A stretch of DNA of 64,000 bases from Neorhizobium galegae bv. orientalis str. HAMBI 540. Lineage in GTDB: Bacteria > Pseudomonadota > Alphaproteobacteria > Rhizobiales > Rhizobiaceae. Below, piece by piece: positions 1 to 9,348 of the stretch (position 1 is its first letter; each line of letters starts with the position of its first letter). The translations under genes were made by a program, and so were the position numbers. The stretch spans positions 496,001-560,000 of the forward strand of contig NZ_HG938353.1 in the NCBI RefSeq assembly GCF_000731315.1, read 5' to 3'. The notes under the pieces are model-generated. The model ran no database searches, was not told where the DNA came from, and saw only the letters and a program-made list of their open reading frames with translations.

Positions 1-1
1 G

Positions 2-1720
2 GACGCCAACGGCCGCACCGTGCGGGTCGGCTTCGAGGTCGTTTCCGTCATCCGCGACGGTCAGGCCGAACCCTTCCATACGGAAAGTGTTACCGGCGGC
101 ATCCGGATCTATTCCGGCGACGAGGATGTGTTCCTCCGCGATGGCGAACACACCTTCGTCTTCACCTACAAGACCGACAGGCAGATCCGCTATTTCGACG
201 ACCACGACGAGCTTTACTGGAACGCGACCGGCAATGGCTGGGAATTCCGCATCGCCCAGGCCTCGGCGCGGGTGACCCTGCCGGCCGCCGCGCGGATAAC
301 CCAAACCGCCGCCTACACCGGTCCGCTCGGCTCCACCGCTCGCAATGCCCGCATGCAGGCGAACGGCAATCAGGCGGTCTTTTCGACCACGCGGCCGCTC
401 GGGGCGCAGGAGGGCCTGACGATCGTCGCGGGCTTTCCCAAAGGCATCGTCGCTCCGCCTTCGAAAGATCAGCAAAGCGAATGGTGGTGGCGCGACAATA
501 TCGGGACGATCATCTCGATCGTCGGCCTCGTCCTCGTCGTCGGGTATTATGCGCTTTTCTGGGTCCGCGTCGGTCGCGACCCGGATCGCGGCGTCGTGGT
601 ACCCCGCTGGGATGCGCCGGAGGGGCTGTCGCCGGCTCTGGTCAACTACATCGACAACAAGGGCTTTTCGGGCGGCGGATGGACGGCGTTTGCCGCAAGC
701 GCGCTCGATCTTGCGGTCAAGGGTTACGTGACGCTGGAGGATCTCGCGGAAAAGATCGTCATCCGGCGCACCGGCAAGGCCGCGCCGAGGGACGTGCCGA
801 TCGGCCAGGCCTCCATCCTAGGCTCCATCGACGCCAAGGGGCAGGAACTGATCATCGACGAGGCGCACGGCACCTCCGTCCAGTCGATCGGCGCAAGCTT
901 CCGCCAGGCGATCGAAAAGGAACACCGCGGCAAATATTACAACGGCAACAAGGGTTATGTGATCGGCGGCGTCGTACTGAGCGTGCTTTCCATCGTCTCT
1001 CTGATCGTTTTCGGCAATCTCGAACCGGACATGATCGCGACGCTGATCATCCCGGCCTTTTTTGCCGTGGTCTTCGGAGTGCTCGCCGCCGCCTTCGGCA
1101 AGGGCCTGCGCCGCGGCTCGTCGCTGATTTCGAAAATCGTCTCGGTCGTTATCCTCGGTTTTATCGGCTTGGTGGCCCTGTCGATCGGCTCGGCGGTCCT
1201 GGTGGGGATCATGTCGGAAATGACCGGCGACGAGCATTGGCCGATCATGGTATCGGTCGGCGGCATCGTGCTGGCCAACGTCATCTTCTTCTTCCTGATA
1301 GGCGCTCCGACACCGCTCGGCCGCAAGCTGATGGACGGGATCGAGGGCCTGCGCATCTACCTGACGCTCGCCGAAAAAGACCGCATGAACACCGCCGGCG
1401 CTCCCACCATGTCGCCGCAGCATTTCGAAAAATTGCTGCCCTATGCGGTGGCGCTCGGCGTCGAAAAGCCCTGGAGCAGCACATTCGAAACCTGGCTTGC
1501 GAGCGCCGTTGCGGGCGCTGCCGCCGGCGCCTATGCGCCCGGCTGGTATAGCGGCAATTACGGCTCCAATTTCGGCAACCGCATCGGCGGGTTCTCCTCC
1601 TCGATGGCCTCCACCATCGCCTCGACCATCCCGGCTCCCAAATCCTCCTCGTCCTCCTCCGGCTTTTCCAGCGGTTCGTCCGGCGGCGGCGGAGGCGGCG
1701 GCGGCGGAGGCGGTTGGTGA
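2..1720 (+). CDS. DUF2207 domain membrane protein (5' end outside window)
   Basis: The reading frame is open to the left edge, so the start lies upstream and 572 residues are visible. The first part is an extracytoplasmic beta-rich domain of the DUF2207 type, followed by a membrane segment near visible residues 165-187. A cytoplasmic stretch comes next, then about four more hydrophobic segments (about residues 315-440). The C-terminus is a serine-rich linker ending in eleven glycines and Trp. Such Gly-rich tails are typical of the family, whose function is unknown. In rhizobia these genes tend to lie between glyQ and glyS, which fits glyS following at 2446. The family call is firm; any role in the cell is unknown. 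Confidence 0.85.
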   Translation, partial: DANGRTVRVGFEVVSVIRDGQAEPFHTESVTGGIRIYSGDEDVFLRDGEHTFVFTYKTDRQIRYFDDHDELYWNATGNGWEFRIAQASARVTLPAAARITQTAAYTGPLGSTARNARMQANGNQAVFSTTRPLGAQEGLTIVAGFPKGIVAPPSKDQQSEWWWRDNIGTIISIVGLVLVVGYYALFWVRVGRDPDRGVVVPRWDAPEGLSPALVNYIDNKGFSGGGWTAFAASALDLAVKGYVTLEDLAEKIVIRRTGKAAPRDVPIGQASILGSIDAKGQELIIDEAHGTSVQSIGASFRQAIEKEHRGKYYNGNKGYVIGGVVLSVLSIVSLIVFGNLEPDMIATLIIPAFFAVVFGVLAAAFGKGLRRGSSLISKIVSVVILGFIGLVALSIGSAVLVGIMSEMTGDEHWPIMVSVGGIVLANVIFFFLIGAPTPLGRKLMDGIEGLRIYLTLAEKDRMNTAGAPTMSPQHFEKLLPYAVALGVEKPWSSTFETWLASAVAGAAAGAYAPGWYSGNYGSNFGNRIGGFSSSMASTIASTIPAPKSSSSSSGFSSGSSGGGGGGGGGGGW

Positions 1721-1728
1721 GATTGAAA

Positions 1729-1751
1729 TATGTATCGCCTCGTGATACATA
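1729..1751. promoter_or_regulatory. Palindromic operator in front of higBA
   Basis: A perfect 8-bp inverted repeat, TATGTATC (1729-1736) and GATACATA (1744-1751), with a 7-nt spacer. It sits between the DUF2207 stop and the higB start, just before the ribosome binding site GGAGCGAGG. HigA antitoxins bind palindromes of this kind to autoregulate their operon. The repeat is visible in the sequence; binding by HigA is inferred. Confidence 0.6.
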
Positions 1752-1761
1752 GGAGCGAGGT

Positions 1762-2046
1762 ATGGCGATCCGTTCCTATGCCGATGCGATGACGCAGTCG
1801 ATCGCCAGCGGTAAGGTGCCGAAAGGCTTTCCTGCCGATCTTGCGAGAAGAGCCGTGCGGAAGCTGACGATGATTGAAAATGCGATGGAATTGCACGACC
1901 TGCGTTCACCGCCGGGCAATCATCTGGAAGCGCTGAAAGGCGATCGCGCTGGGCAGCACTCTATCCGCGTCAATGACCAGTGGCGCATCTGCTTCGTCTG
2001 GACGACGGCCGGTGCCGAACAGGTTGAAATTGTCGATTATCATTGA
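1762..2046 (+). CDS. higB: HigB/RelE-type toxin (ribosome-dependent mRNA interferase)
   Basis: A 94-residue protein of the RelE/ParE superfamily, HigB branch, which cleaves mRNA on the ribosome. Family hallmarks are the central segment LRSPPGNHLEALKGDR followed by HSIRVNDQWRICF, the conserved basic beta-strand core, and a C-terminus ending in IVDYH. The ATG follows GGAGCGAGGT at good spacing and lies 10 bases after the palindrome at 1729-1751. It precedes its antitoxin, the usual toxin-first order of higBA. The catalytic type is inferred from the family; the gene appears intact. Confidence 0.9.
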   Translation: MAIRSYADAMTQSIASGKVPKGFPADLARRAVRKLTMIENAMELHDLRSPPGNHLEALKGDRAGQHSIRVNDQWRICFVWTTAGAEQVEIVDYH

Positions 2047-2057
2047 AAGAGACGAGC

Positions 2058-2354
2058 ATGGCGAGCCTTCTTCCTCCCGTTCATCCCGGTGAAATCCTTC
2101 GTGAAGAATACCTGGCCCCGCTCCATCTCAGTGCCGGGGCGCTGGCTAAGAAGCTGAATGTCCCGCGCACGCGCATCGAGCGGCTGGTTGCAGAGCAGAC
2201 GTCGGTCACCACCGATACCGCTCTTCGCCTCGGCCGATTTTTCGACACCACTCCCGAATTCTGGATGAATCTCCAGACGAGTTACGACCTGAAGGTCGAA
2301 AGTACCGCAAAACGCGAAGAAATCGCCGCGATCCCGGTTATCCACGCCGCCTGA
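2058..2354 (+). CDS. higA: HigA antitoxin, XRE-family DNA-binding protein
   Basis: A 98-residue protein starting MASLLPPVHPGEILREEYL, the standard opening of HigA antitoxins (VapI/XRE helix-turn-helix). The HTH lies at about residues 20-60, followed by FFDTTPEFWMNLQ, a conserved HigA motif. I chose the ATG at 2058, 11 bases after the higB stop, over an in-frame TTG at 2043 that overlaps the higB stop, because the HigA family normally begins near the PVHPGE motif. It should neutralise HigB and repress the operon through the palindrome at 1729-1751. Confidence 0.9.
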   Translation: MASLLPPVHPGEILREEYLAPLHLSAGALAKKLNVPRTRIERLVAEQTSVTTDTALRLGRFFDTTPEFWMNLQTSYDLKVESTAKREEIAAIPVIHAA

Positions 2355-2445
2355 TTGCCCGACTTTCCCCAATCCGCTGATGACTTTTGGCGACGGGCTT
2401 GCTAAGTCCGCCGCGACCTCGTTTCTCATTGCAAAGACTTAACCC

Positions 2446-4662
2446 ATGCCCGATCTTCTTCTCGAACTCCGCTCGGAGGAAATTCCCGCCCGCATGCAGC
2501 GCAAGGCGGCAGGAGACCTGAAAAAGCTCGTCACCGACGCGCTGGTGGAAGCGGGCCTGACCTACGAGGGTGCGCGCGAATACTGGACGCCGCGCCGCCT
2601 GACGCTCGATATCCGCGGCCTAACGGCTCGTTCGGCCGACCAGCGCGAGGAGCGCAAGGGTCCGCGCACCGACGCCCCGGAAGGCGCCATCGCCGGCTTT
2701 TTGCGCGGTGCGGGTCTTTCTTCGATTTCCGAGGCCCAGGTCGTCAACGACCCGAAGAAGGGCGATTTCTACGTCGCGGTCATATCCAGGCCCGGCCGTC
2801 CGGCGGAAGAGATCATCGCCGAGGTGATGCCCGGCATCATCCGCAATTTCCCTTGGCCGAAATCGATGCGCTGGGGTGCCGCCTCGATGCCGAAAGGCGC
2901 CCGTTTCGCCGGCATCGACGGCAAGGGCCCGGAAAGCCTGCGCTGGGTGCGCCCGCTGCAGTCGATCGTCTGCGTCTTCGGCCCGGAACATGAAGAGACC
3001 CAGGTCATCCCCTTCGAGATCGACGGGCTGGTGGCGAGCAACGTCACCTACGGCCACCGTTTTCACGCGCCTGACGCCATCACCGTGCGCCGCTTCGACG
3101 ACTATGTGACGAGCCTCGAAAAGGCGAAGGTCATGCTCGATGCCGACCGCCGCAAGGACGTCATCCTGCACGATGCCCGCGACCTTGCCTTCGCCAACGG
3201 CCTCGATCTGGTCGAGGACGAGGGCCTTCTGGAGGAAGTCTCCGGCCTCGTCGAATGGCCGCACGTGCTGATGGGCGAGTTCGAGCAGGACTATCTCGAA
3301 ATCCCGTCCGAAATCATCCGCCTGACCATCAAGACCAACCAGAAGTGCTTCGTCACCCGCCCGCAGACCGGCGGGGAAGGGCTCTCCAACCGCTTCATCC
3401 TGATCTCGAACATCGAGGCGAAGGACGGCGGCAAGGAGATCATGCACGGCAACGGCAAAGTCGTGCGCGCCCGCCTCTCCGACGCCAAGCATTTTTGGAC
3501 CCGCGACCAGGGCGACATGCCGGATCTCGATACGCTGAAAGAATCTGCGGCGAAGTTCGACCTCGACCTCAGGAAGCCGCTCGACCAGCGCATGGCGAAG
3601 CTCGATGCGCTGAACGTGACGTTCCACGCCAAGCTCGGCACGCAAGGCGAGCGCGTGGAACGTATCCGAGCTTTGGCGAAGAAACTGGCGGAGGTCACCG
3701 GTGCCGATCCGGTCCTCGTCGACCGTGCCGCAGTGCTGGCGAAGGCCGATCTGCGCACCGAAGCCGTCGGCGAATTCCCCGAGTTGCAGGGCCTGATGGG
3801 CCGCAAATATGCGATGCTGCAGGGCGAGGACGCCTCCGTAGCCGCTGCCATCGAGGATCACTGGAAGCCGAACGGTCCCTCGGATCGCCTTCCGGAAGGC
3901 AAGGTCGGGCTGACGGTCGCACTCGCCGACAAGCTCGACACGCTCGTCGGTTTCTGGGCGATCGATGAAAAGCCGACCGGCTCCAAGGACCCGTTTGCGC
4001 TTCGCCGTGCCGCGCTCGGCGTAGTGCGTATCCTGCTGGAGCGGAAGGTGCGACTACCGCTGAATACCGTTTTGAGAACAGCGATTCTGCCGATCGAAGA
4101 CATAAAGCCGTTTGTCACTGACGTGTCGAAAGACGTCGTCATTACGGACCTCCTCTCCTTCTTCCACGACCGCCTCAAAGTCTACCTCCGCGACCAGGGC
4201 GCCCGCCACGACCTGATCGACGCAGTCCTCACCCCCGACTCCGACGACCTCCTGATGGTCGCCCGGCGCGTCGAGGCGCTGACGGCGTTCATCACCTCGG
4301 AAGACGGCAAGAACCTGCTCGCCGGCACCAAACGCGCCGTGCAGCTGCTCGCGGCCGAGGAAAAGAAAGGCACCGTCGTCGCCGATGGCGTTTCCGAGGA
4401 ACTGCTGAGGCTCGATGCCGAAAAGGCGCTCTGGGCGGCGATCGTCGTCGCCTCGAAGGAAGCGGCCGAGGCCGTCGCCAGGGAAGACTTCCGCTCGGCC
4501 ATGGAAGCCCTGTCGAAACTCCGTATCCCCGTCGACAAATTCTTCGAGGACGTGCTCGTCAACGACGAGGACGCCGCCATCCGCGCCAACCGCCTGGCGC
4601 TCCTGAAAGCCATCCGCGAAGCGACCGCGACCGTCGCGGATTTCTCGAAGATTTCAGGCTAA
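2446..4662 (+). CDS. glyS: Glycine--tRNA ligase beta subunit
   Basis: A 738-residue protein that joins the alpha subunit (GlyQ, not in the window) in the bacterial alpha2-beta2 glycyl-tRNA synthetase. The beta chain supplies tRNA recognition. It opens with [18 protein letters not shown], the canonical GlyS start. Other family segments are [14 protein letters not shown] near residue 166, [24 protein letters not shown] near 285, and [19 protein letters not shown] near 515. The C-terminal helical DALR-like anticodon-binding region covers about residues 600-738. The length fits the alphaproteobacterial family. HigBA and the DUF2207 gene lie directly upstream on the same strand. Confidence 0.97.
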   Translation: MPDLLLELRSEEIPARMQRKAAGDLKKLVTDALVEAGLTYEGAREYWTPRRLTLDIRGLTARSADQREERKGPRTDAPEGAIAGFLRGAGLSSISEAQVVNDPKKGDFYVAVISRPGRPAEEIIAEVMPGIIRNFPWPKSMRWGAASMPKGARFAGIDGKGPESLRWVRPLQSIVCVFGPEHEETQVIPFEIDGLVASNVTYGHRFHAPDAITVRRFDDYVTSLEKAKVMLDADRRKDVILHDARDLAFANGLDLVEDEGLLEEVSGLVEWPHVLMGEFEQDYLEIPSEIIRLTIKTNQKCFVTRPQTGGEGLSNRFILISNIEAKDGGKEIMHGNGKVVRARLSDAKHFWTRDQGDMPDLDTLKESAAKFDLDLRKPLDQRMAKLDALNVTFHAKLGTQGERVERIRALAKKLAEVTGADPVLVDRAAVLAKADLRTEAVGEFPELQGLMGRKYAMLQGEDASVAAAIEDHWKPNGPSDRLPEGKVGLTVALADKLDTLVGFWAIDEKPTGSKDPFALRRAALGVVRILLERKVRLPLNTVLRTAILPIEDIKPFVTDVSKDVVITDLLSFFHDRLKVYLRDQGARHDLIDAVLTPDSDDLLMVARRVEALTAFITSEDGKNLLAGTKRAVQLLAAEEKKGTVVADGVSEELLRLDAEKALWAAIVVASKEAAEAVAREDFRSAMEALSKLRIPVDKFFEDVLVNDEDAAIRANRLALLKAIREATATVADFSKISG

Positions 4663-4677
4663 CCCAAAACAACAAAA

Positions 4678-4705
4678 AACCGCCGGCTCTTTCGACCCGG
4701 CGGTT
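4678..4705 (-). terminator. Rho-independent terminator between glyS and the chemoreceptor gene
   Basis: A perfect 9-bp stem, AACCGCCGG (4678-4686) and CCGGCGGTT (4697-4705), with a 10-nt loop. On the minus strand it is followed by a T-rich run (TTTTTTGTTGTTTT), so it mainly terminates the convergent chemoreceptor gene. On the plus strand it may still stall transcription leaving glyS. Confidence 0.8.
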
Positions 4706-4743
4706 CCTCCGTCCCCTGTATGGGGCCATCTGTTGGATTGGCG

Positions 4744-6597
4744 TCAGCTGGCGCGGCGCATCTTCTGGGCGACGCGGTTGAGGCTGCCGGCGCCGGCATT
4801 GTAGCCGGTGTCCTGGTTGGCGTTGATGCGGAAGCTGCTGATCAGGTTCAAGAGTTCGTCGGTGTCGGCGGCAAGCGCCTCGGCCGAGGCGGTGGTCTCT
4901 TCCGCCATCGCCGCATTGTGCTGGGTTGCCGCGTCGAGCTGGTTCAGCGACGACGAGATCGAGCGCAGCGTGGTGTCCTGTTCGGAAGCCGAATGGGCGA
5001 TCTTGCCGACGATGTCGCTCGCCGCCTTCACCTGGCTGGAGATCCGCTTCAGCGCTTCGCCGGCTTCGCCGACGAGGCGCACGCCGTTCTGCACCTGGCC
5101 GGAAGAACGCGAGATCTGGTCCTTGATCTCCTTTGCCGCAGCGGCGGAGCGCTGGGCGAGTTCGCGCACTTCCTGGGCGACGACCGCAAAACCCTTGCCG
5201 GATTCCCCGGCGCGGGCCGCTTCGACGCCTGCATTGAGCGCCAGCAGGTTGGTCTGGAAGGCGATGTCGTCGATCACGCCGATGATCTTGGAGATCTCGT
5301 CGGACGAATGTTCGATACCGCCCATCGCGTCGATCGCCTGGGCGACGATCTGGTCGGAGCGGTTGGCCTCGGCGCTGACCGAGGTGACCCGCTGGGCGGC
5401 CTCATGTGCACCTTCTGCCGTCTGGCGGACGGCGACGGCGAGTTCGTCGAGGGCGGCCGACGTCTCTTCGAGATTGGCGGCCTGGCGTTCGGTGCGCTGC
5501 GACAACTCGTTCGAAGCGCGGCGGATTTCCTCCTTGGAACCGCCGATATCGATGCCCTTGGCATTGACCTTGCTCATCGCGGCTTCGAGATGGACGAGCG
5601 CCTCGTTGAAGTTGTGGCGCAAGGTTTCGTAACGCGGGCCGAGATCGGCGCAGCGGATCGTGAGGTCGCTATGGGCGAGTGATTCCAGCGCTTCGCCGAT
5701 GGTGGAGACGACGCGGGCCTGGCTTGCGGCTTCCTGCTGCTGCAGATCGAGATTCTGCTGGCGCTCGCGGTCGAGCTCGGTCTTCTGTTTTTCCTCGCGG
5801 GCGGCCATCGCATGACGTTCGCGGATCTTTTCCTGCAGCGCCTGGGTGGCCTTCGCCATCATCCCCACTTCGTTCGACATGTCCGTGTGCGGGATCGTCG
5901 CGGTGACATTTTCGTCGGCGACGGCCTGCAATGCGCCATGCACCGCGGCGAGAGGCCTGGTGATATTACGGATGACGATCAGGGCGACACCGAGCGCAAG
6001 CAGGAAGGCGAGGAAACCGACGCCGACCACTTCCAGGATCGTCTTGTTGATCTTGATATCGAGGTCGTCGGTGTAGACGCCCGTGCCGACAATGATCTGC
6101 CAGGGTTCAAACGCGCGGGAGTAGGCAGCCTTCTGGAAAACCTGGTCGGCCGGCATGCCGGGCTTTTCCCAATAATAGGTGGTGACGCCGCCGCCGGCAC
6201 GGCCCTTGGCGACCATCTCTTCGCGGAACAGGTTGCCCATCTTGTCCGGCTGACCCTTCTGGTTCACGCCGACCAGCTTGGGATTGTAATGGAACTGCGT
6301 CACCGTTTCGTAGTTCAGGCCGAAGATGTAGCCGGCCGGCTCGTATTTGATCCCAGCCACGGTTGCGTAAGCCAGTTTCTGCGCGTCCTCGCGCTTCAGT
6401 TCGCCCGATTTTTCCCGGTCGTAATAGGATTGCAGAATGGAAATGCCGGACTCCACCTGGGTGCGCAGCATGTCGTAGCGCTCGGCATAGATGGAGGCGA
6501 TCGAAGCGCGGATCTGATAGTAGGTGACAGCGGTGAAAGCCACCATAAGCACTGCCACCATGGCCAATAACTGGTGGGAGATCTTGAGATTCTTCAT
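4744..6597 (-). CDS. Methyl-accepting chemotaxis protein with periplasmic Cache domain
   Basis: A 617-residue chemoreceptor. A membrane segment lies at about residues 8-28. A periplasmic single-Cache (sCache_2 type) domain follows to about 185, with the segment YDREKSGELKREDAQKLA and a GYIFGLNY strand. A second membrane segment is at about 190-212, then HAMP. The cytoplasmic signalling domain contains the hairpin tip [20 protein letters not shown] and [17 protein letters not shown]. The protein ends in KMRRAS and so lacks the aromatic CheR-docking pentapeptide that the two receptors at 31.7-35.9 kb have. I chose the ATG at 6597, preceded by AAGTGAG, over the in-frame GTG at 6609. The ligand is unknown; sCache domains often bind small organic acids. 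Confidence 0.93.
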   Translation of the reverse strand: MKNLKISHQLLAMVAVLMVAFTAVTYYQIRASIASIYAERYDMLRTQVESGISILQSYYDREKSGELKREDAQKLAYATVAGIKYEPAGYIFGLNYETVTQFHYNPKLVGVNQKGQPDKMGNLFREEMVAKGRAGGGVTTYYWEKPGMPADQVFQKAAYSRAFEPWQIIVGTGVYTDDLDIKINKTILEVVGVGFLAFLLALGVALIVIRNITRPLAAVHGALQAVADENVTATIPHTDMSNEVGMMAKATQALQEKIRERHAMAAREEKQKTELDRERQQNLDLQQQEAASQARVVSTIGEALESLAHSDLTIRCADLGPRYETLRHNFNEALVHLEAAMSKVNAKGIDIGGSKEEIRRASNELSQRTERQAANLEETSAALDELAVAVRQTAEGAHEAAQRVTSVSAEANRSDQIVAQAIDAMGGIEHSSDEISKIIGVIDDIAFQTNLLALNAGVEAARAGESGKGFAVVAQEVRELAQRSAAAAKEIKDQISRSSGQVQNGVRLVGEAGEALKRISSQVKAASDIVGKIAHSASEQDTTLRSISSSLNQLDAATQHNAAMAEETTASAEALAADTDELLNLISSFRINANQDTGYNAGAGSLNRVAQKMRRAS

Positions 6598-6876
6598 GTT
6601 TCGACTCACTTTCAGGCAGCCGAACTCTCCCGGAGGAGCCGGAGCGGGACGAAGTTTTTGGGGAAGGCGCGTTCTGCACCGGTTACGTGCTACACCGCAC
6701 TATGACGGGAGAGTGATCCCGAATATTTGAATAAAAATTTAATTATCCGACCCTTGACAGCCGCAAATGCGAATAATTTGGGCAGGTCGGATTTGATGAT
6801 GCGCAATTTGCGCGCATACCGGGAAAGGCTGTTCTCGGAGCACTTTCTGCTATGTAAATATAATGATATTCTAAAC

Positions 6877-7395
6877 TTAGAAGCGATCGGTGCGCAGTTC
6901 GAACGTGTCGAGCGCCAGCGGTTTCGGGGTAAGGGATGCTTCGACGATCCCGACCTCAGCCTTGCCGATCGTCTTCACCGCGCTGGTCAGGACGTCGGCA
7001 TCGATGCCGTCACTTTTGGCTTCTGCAGTCGCGATCTGCGTTTCGGTGGAGCCGTTGGTGGTCGGGTGAAGCTCGGCAATGGCGTTTTCCTCGGCCATCC
7101 ATTTGGGAAGCTTGCTGACATGGATCACCGGTGAGCCGCCAAGCCAGACCTCGGTACGCACCAGCTTCTTTTCGCCGTTGATCTCGATGATCTCCGTCTT
7201 CTGGATCCCTGCCGGCAGATCGGGAACCTTGTAGGTTGCCTCGTCCGATTTGGGCGCCGCGGCGCTCGGGCAGCTTGCGCAGCTCTTGGTGAGGATGCTG
7301 ACGCCCGCCTTGTGCGTGTTGTCGATCACCGTGATCGACGACGCGAAAGCCGAACTGCTTGCAAACACCAGAGCTGTAGCCAGAACGAGACGCAT
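6877..7395 (-). CDS. Small secreted protein, possibly HPE1-like
   Basis: A 172-residue protein with a clear signal peptide (MRLVLATALVFASSSAFA, cleavage before SSITV) and a mature part with a C-x2-C pair (KSCASCP) near residue 40. The rest is soluble and moderately charged, without membrane segments. It resembles a rhizobial family that databases have labelled plant virulence effector HPE1-like. I recall that name only loosely, and nothing in the sequence shows a host role. It lies downstream of purD on the same strand with a 100-base gap. Confidence 0.7.
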   Translation of the reverse strand: MRLVLATALVFASSSAFASSITVIDNTHKAGVSILTKSCASCPSAAAPKSDEATYKVPDLPAGIQKTEIIEINGEKKLVRTEVWLGGSPVIHVSKLPKWMAEENAIAELHPTTNGSTETQIATAEAKSDGIDADVLTSAVKTIGKAEVGIVEASLTPKPLALDTFELRTDRF

Positions 7396-7495
7396 GACCG
7401 GGAATCCTTCTTGAGGTCTCCCATGACTATCGCGGCTTCGTTTCGATCCCGTCTGGATAATCGGTAAATTTTAAATGAAACGACCGTTCCGGCAT

Positions 7496-8767
7496 TCAGT
7501 TCTTTTCGCGCGCCACCGCCTGCCAGCCGATATCGCGGCGGCAAAAGCCGTTTTCCCATTCGACCTGGTCCACGAGCTTGTAGGCGCGGGCTTGCGCATC
7601 TGCGACGGTCTTGGCGGTTGCTGTAACGTTCAGCACACGGCCACCGGTTGCGACGAGAGCGCCATCCTTGAGTGCCGTTCCGGCATGAAAGACTTTCTCT
7701 CCGGCAGCGCCCTCGGGCAGATGGGCGATCGGTGTGTTCTTGTCATAGGCGCCTGGATAGCCCTTGGAAGCCATCACCACGGTCAGCGCCACGTCGTCGT
7801 TCCATTCAGCGGAAATCTGGTTGAGCGTTCCGATCGCCGCCGCATGGAGCAGGTCGAGCAGGTCGCTCTTCAGCCGCATCATCAGCACCTGGCATTCTGG
7901 ATCGCCGAAGCGGACATTGTATTCGATCAGTTCCGGACCCTTGGCCGTGATCATCAATCCGGCGAAGAACACGCCGGTAAAGGGATAGCCGCTTGCCGCC
8001 ATGCCGCGGATGGTCGGCTCGATGATCTCCCTCATGGTGCGCGCGACCATGTCCGGCGTCATTACCGGAGCGGGCGAATAGGCGCCCATGCCGCCGGTAT
8101 TGGGCCCGGTATCGCCATCGCCGACCCGCTTGTGGTCCTGGGCGGTGGCAAGCGCCAGTGCCGTCTTGCCATCGGAAAGGCAGAAGAAGCTTGCCTCCTC
8201 GCCGTCGAGATAAGCTTCCACCACCACTTCGGCACCGGCCGACCCGAAGGCGCCGTCGAAACAGTCGTCGATCGCCGCAAGCGCCTCGTCGAGCGCCAGG
8301 GCGACGGTGACGCCCTTGCCGGCGGCAAGCCCGTCCGCCTTCACGACGATCGGCGCGCCCTGTTCGCGCACATAGGCCTTCGCCTCGGCCGCGTCGGTGA
8401 AGCGGCGATAGGCGCCGGTCGGGATGTCATAGCGGGCGCAGAGATCCTTGGTGAAACCCTTCGAGCCTTCGAGCTGGGCGGCGGCTGCAGACGGCCCGAA
8501 GGTCGCAATGCCTTTGGCGCGCAGCACATCGGCGAGCCCGGCAACCAGAGGCGCTTCCGGCCCGACGACGACGAGGTCGATCGCATTGTCGAGGCAGAAG
8601 GCCGCGACGGCGGCATGATCGTCGATGTCGAGGGACAACAGTTCGGCATGCTCGGCGATGCCGGGATTGCCGGGGGCGGCGTAGAGTTTGCCGAGTTTCT
8701 GAGACTGCGCGAGTTTCCAGGCGAGCGCATGCTCGCGTCCACCCGAACCGATCAAGAGAACCTTCAT
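7496..8767 (-). CDS. purD: Phosphoribosylamine--glycine ligase (GAR synthetase)
   Basis: A 423-residue ATP-grasp enzyme that joins 5-phosphoribosylamine and glycine in the second step of de novo purine synthesis. It begins [19 protein letters not shown], the PurD N-terminal signature, so the start is the ATG at 8767 and the longer in-frame extension is rejected. The ATP-grasp core contains [11 protein letters not shown] near residue 140 and [13 protein letters not shown] near 230, with the metal-binding segment [13 protein letters not shown] near 285. The length is typical. No other purine genes lie nearby. Confidence 0.97.
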   Translation of the reverse strand: MKVLLIGSGGREHALAWKLAQSQKLGKLYAAPGNPGIAEHAELLSLDIDDHAAVAAFCLDNAIDLVVVGPEAPLVAGLADVLRAKGIATFGPSAAAAQLEGSKGFTKDLCARYDIPTGAYRRFTDAAEAKAYVREQGAPIVVKADGLAAGKGVTVALALDEALAAIDDCFDGAFGSAGAEVVVEAYLDGEEASFFCLSDGKTALALATAQDHKRVGDGDTGPNTGGMGAYSPAPVMTPDMVARTMREIIEPTIRGMAASGYPFTGVFFAGLMITAKGPELIEYNVRFGDPECQVLMMRLKSDLLDLLHAAAIGTLNQISAEWNDDVALTVVMASKGYPGAYDKNTPIAHLPEGAAGEKVFHAGTALKDGALVATGGRVLNVTATAKTVADAQARAYKLVDQVEWENGFCRRDIGWQAVAREKN

Positions 8768-8912
8768 GTCTCGCCCTCGCCTGCGCTGAAAACCTTGGCC
8801 TTGCGCGGCGGTTAAGGGGAGGGGAGGCAAAGGTCAAGAGCCAAGGCTTGAGTGGCCTCCCATCTTCTGTCCGTCATGGCGTTTCGATGGGAGGCCGTCG
8901 CGTTCGATAAGG

Positions 8913-9122
8913 TCAGAATTCACCGCGCCGATTTTGGGCGCCACGTCGGATATCCAGCGTCGTCTGGAAGATCACTCTGTTCCGATAGGCGAGGAAAGGC
9001 ACCGGTTCGTTCCGAAAGGACGCATCGTTCAGCTTCTGTTCGAGATAGGAAATGGCAGCCTCGAGCTCTTCATTGGCGACCGCCGTGTCAAATGCCAGTG
9101 TCCTGGCGGCTTTTTTGGGCAT
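8913..9122 (-). CDS. Small hypothetical protein
   Basis: A 69-residue, basic, soluble protein beginning MPKKAARTLAFDTA, with a helical segment ANEELEAAISYLEQKLNDA and an Arg-rich end (RRGAQNRRGEF). The start at 9122 is preceded by GGAG at 6-base spacing, better than the upstream ATG at 9134. I do not recognise the family. It lies in the gap between purD (same strand) and tex (opposite strand). The good ribosome binding site is the main evidence that it is real. Confidence 0.5.
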   Translation of the reverse strand: MPKKAARTLAFDTAVANEELEAAISYLEQKLNDASFRNEPVPFLAYRNRVIFQTTLDIRRGAQNRRGEF

Positions 9123-9348
9123 TCGTATCTCCATTCGGCCACATCATGCGGCGGAATGGTTTTAATGGCCTCTTGCCGGAGGTGAGAGTGCGTTGGTTCT
9201 TTTCCACAGGGCCTTGGTTAGCGACCGGTCAACCCGTGTTTCGTTTCGGCACGGTTGGTACAAAGCAAATTGTGGAACCGGCATTCGCCACGTTGCCTTG
9301 CCACAAACTTCGACTATGGTCGCGCCTCCCATTTGAACGAGGACGCCC

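Noticed and set aside
6727..7134. 135-residue plus-strand frame near the chemoreceptor promoter
   Set aside because: It overlaps the signal-peptide gene at 6877 on the other strand. Its second half is antisense-like, and it has no clear ribosome binding site.
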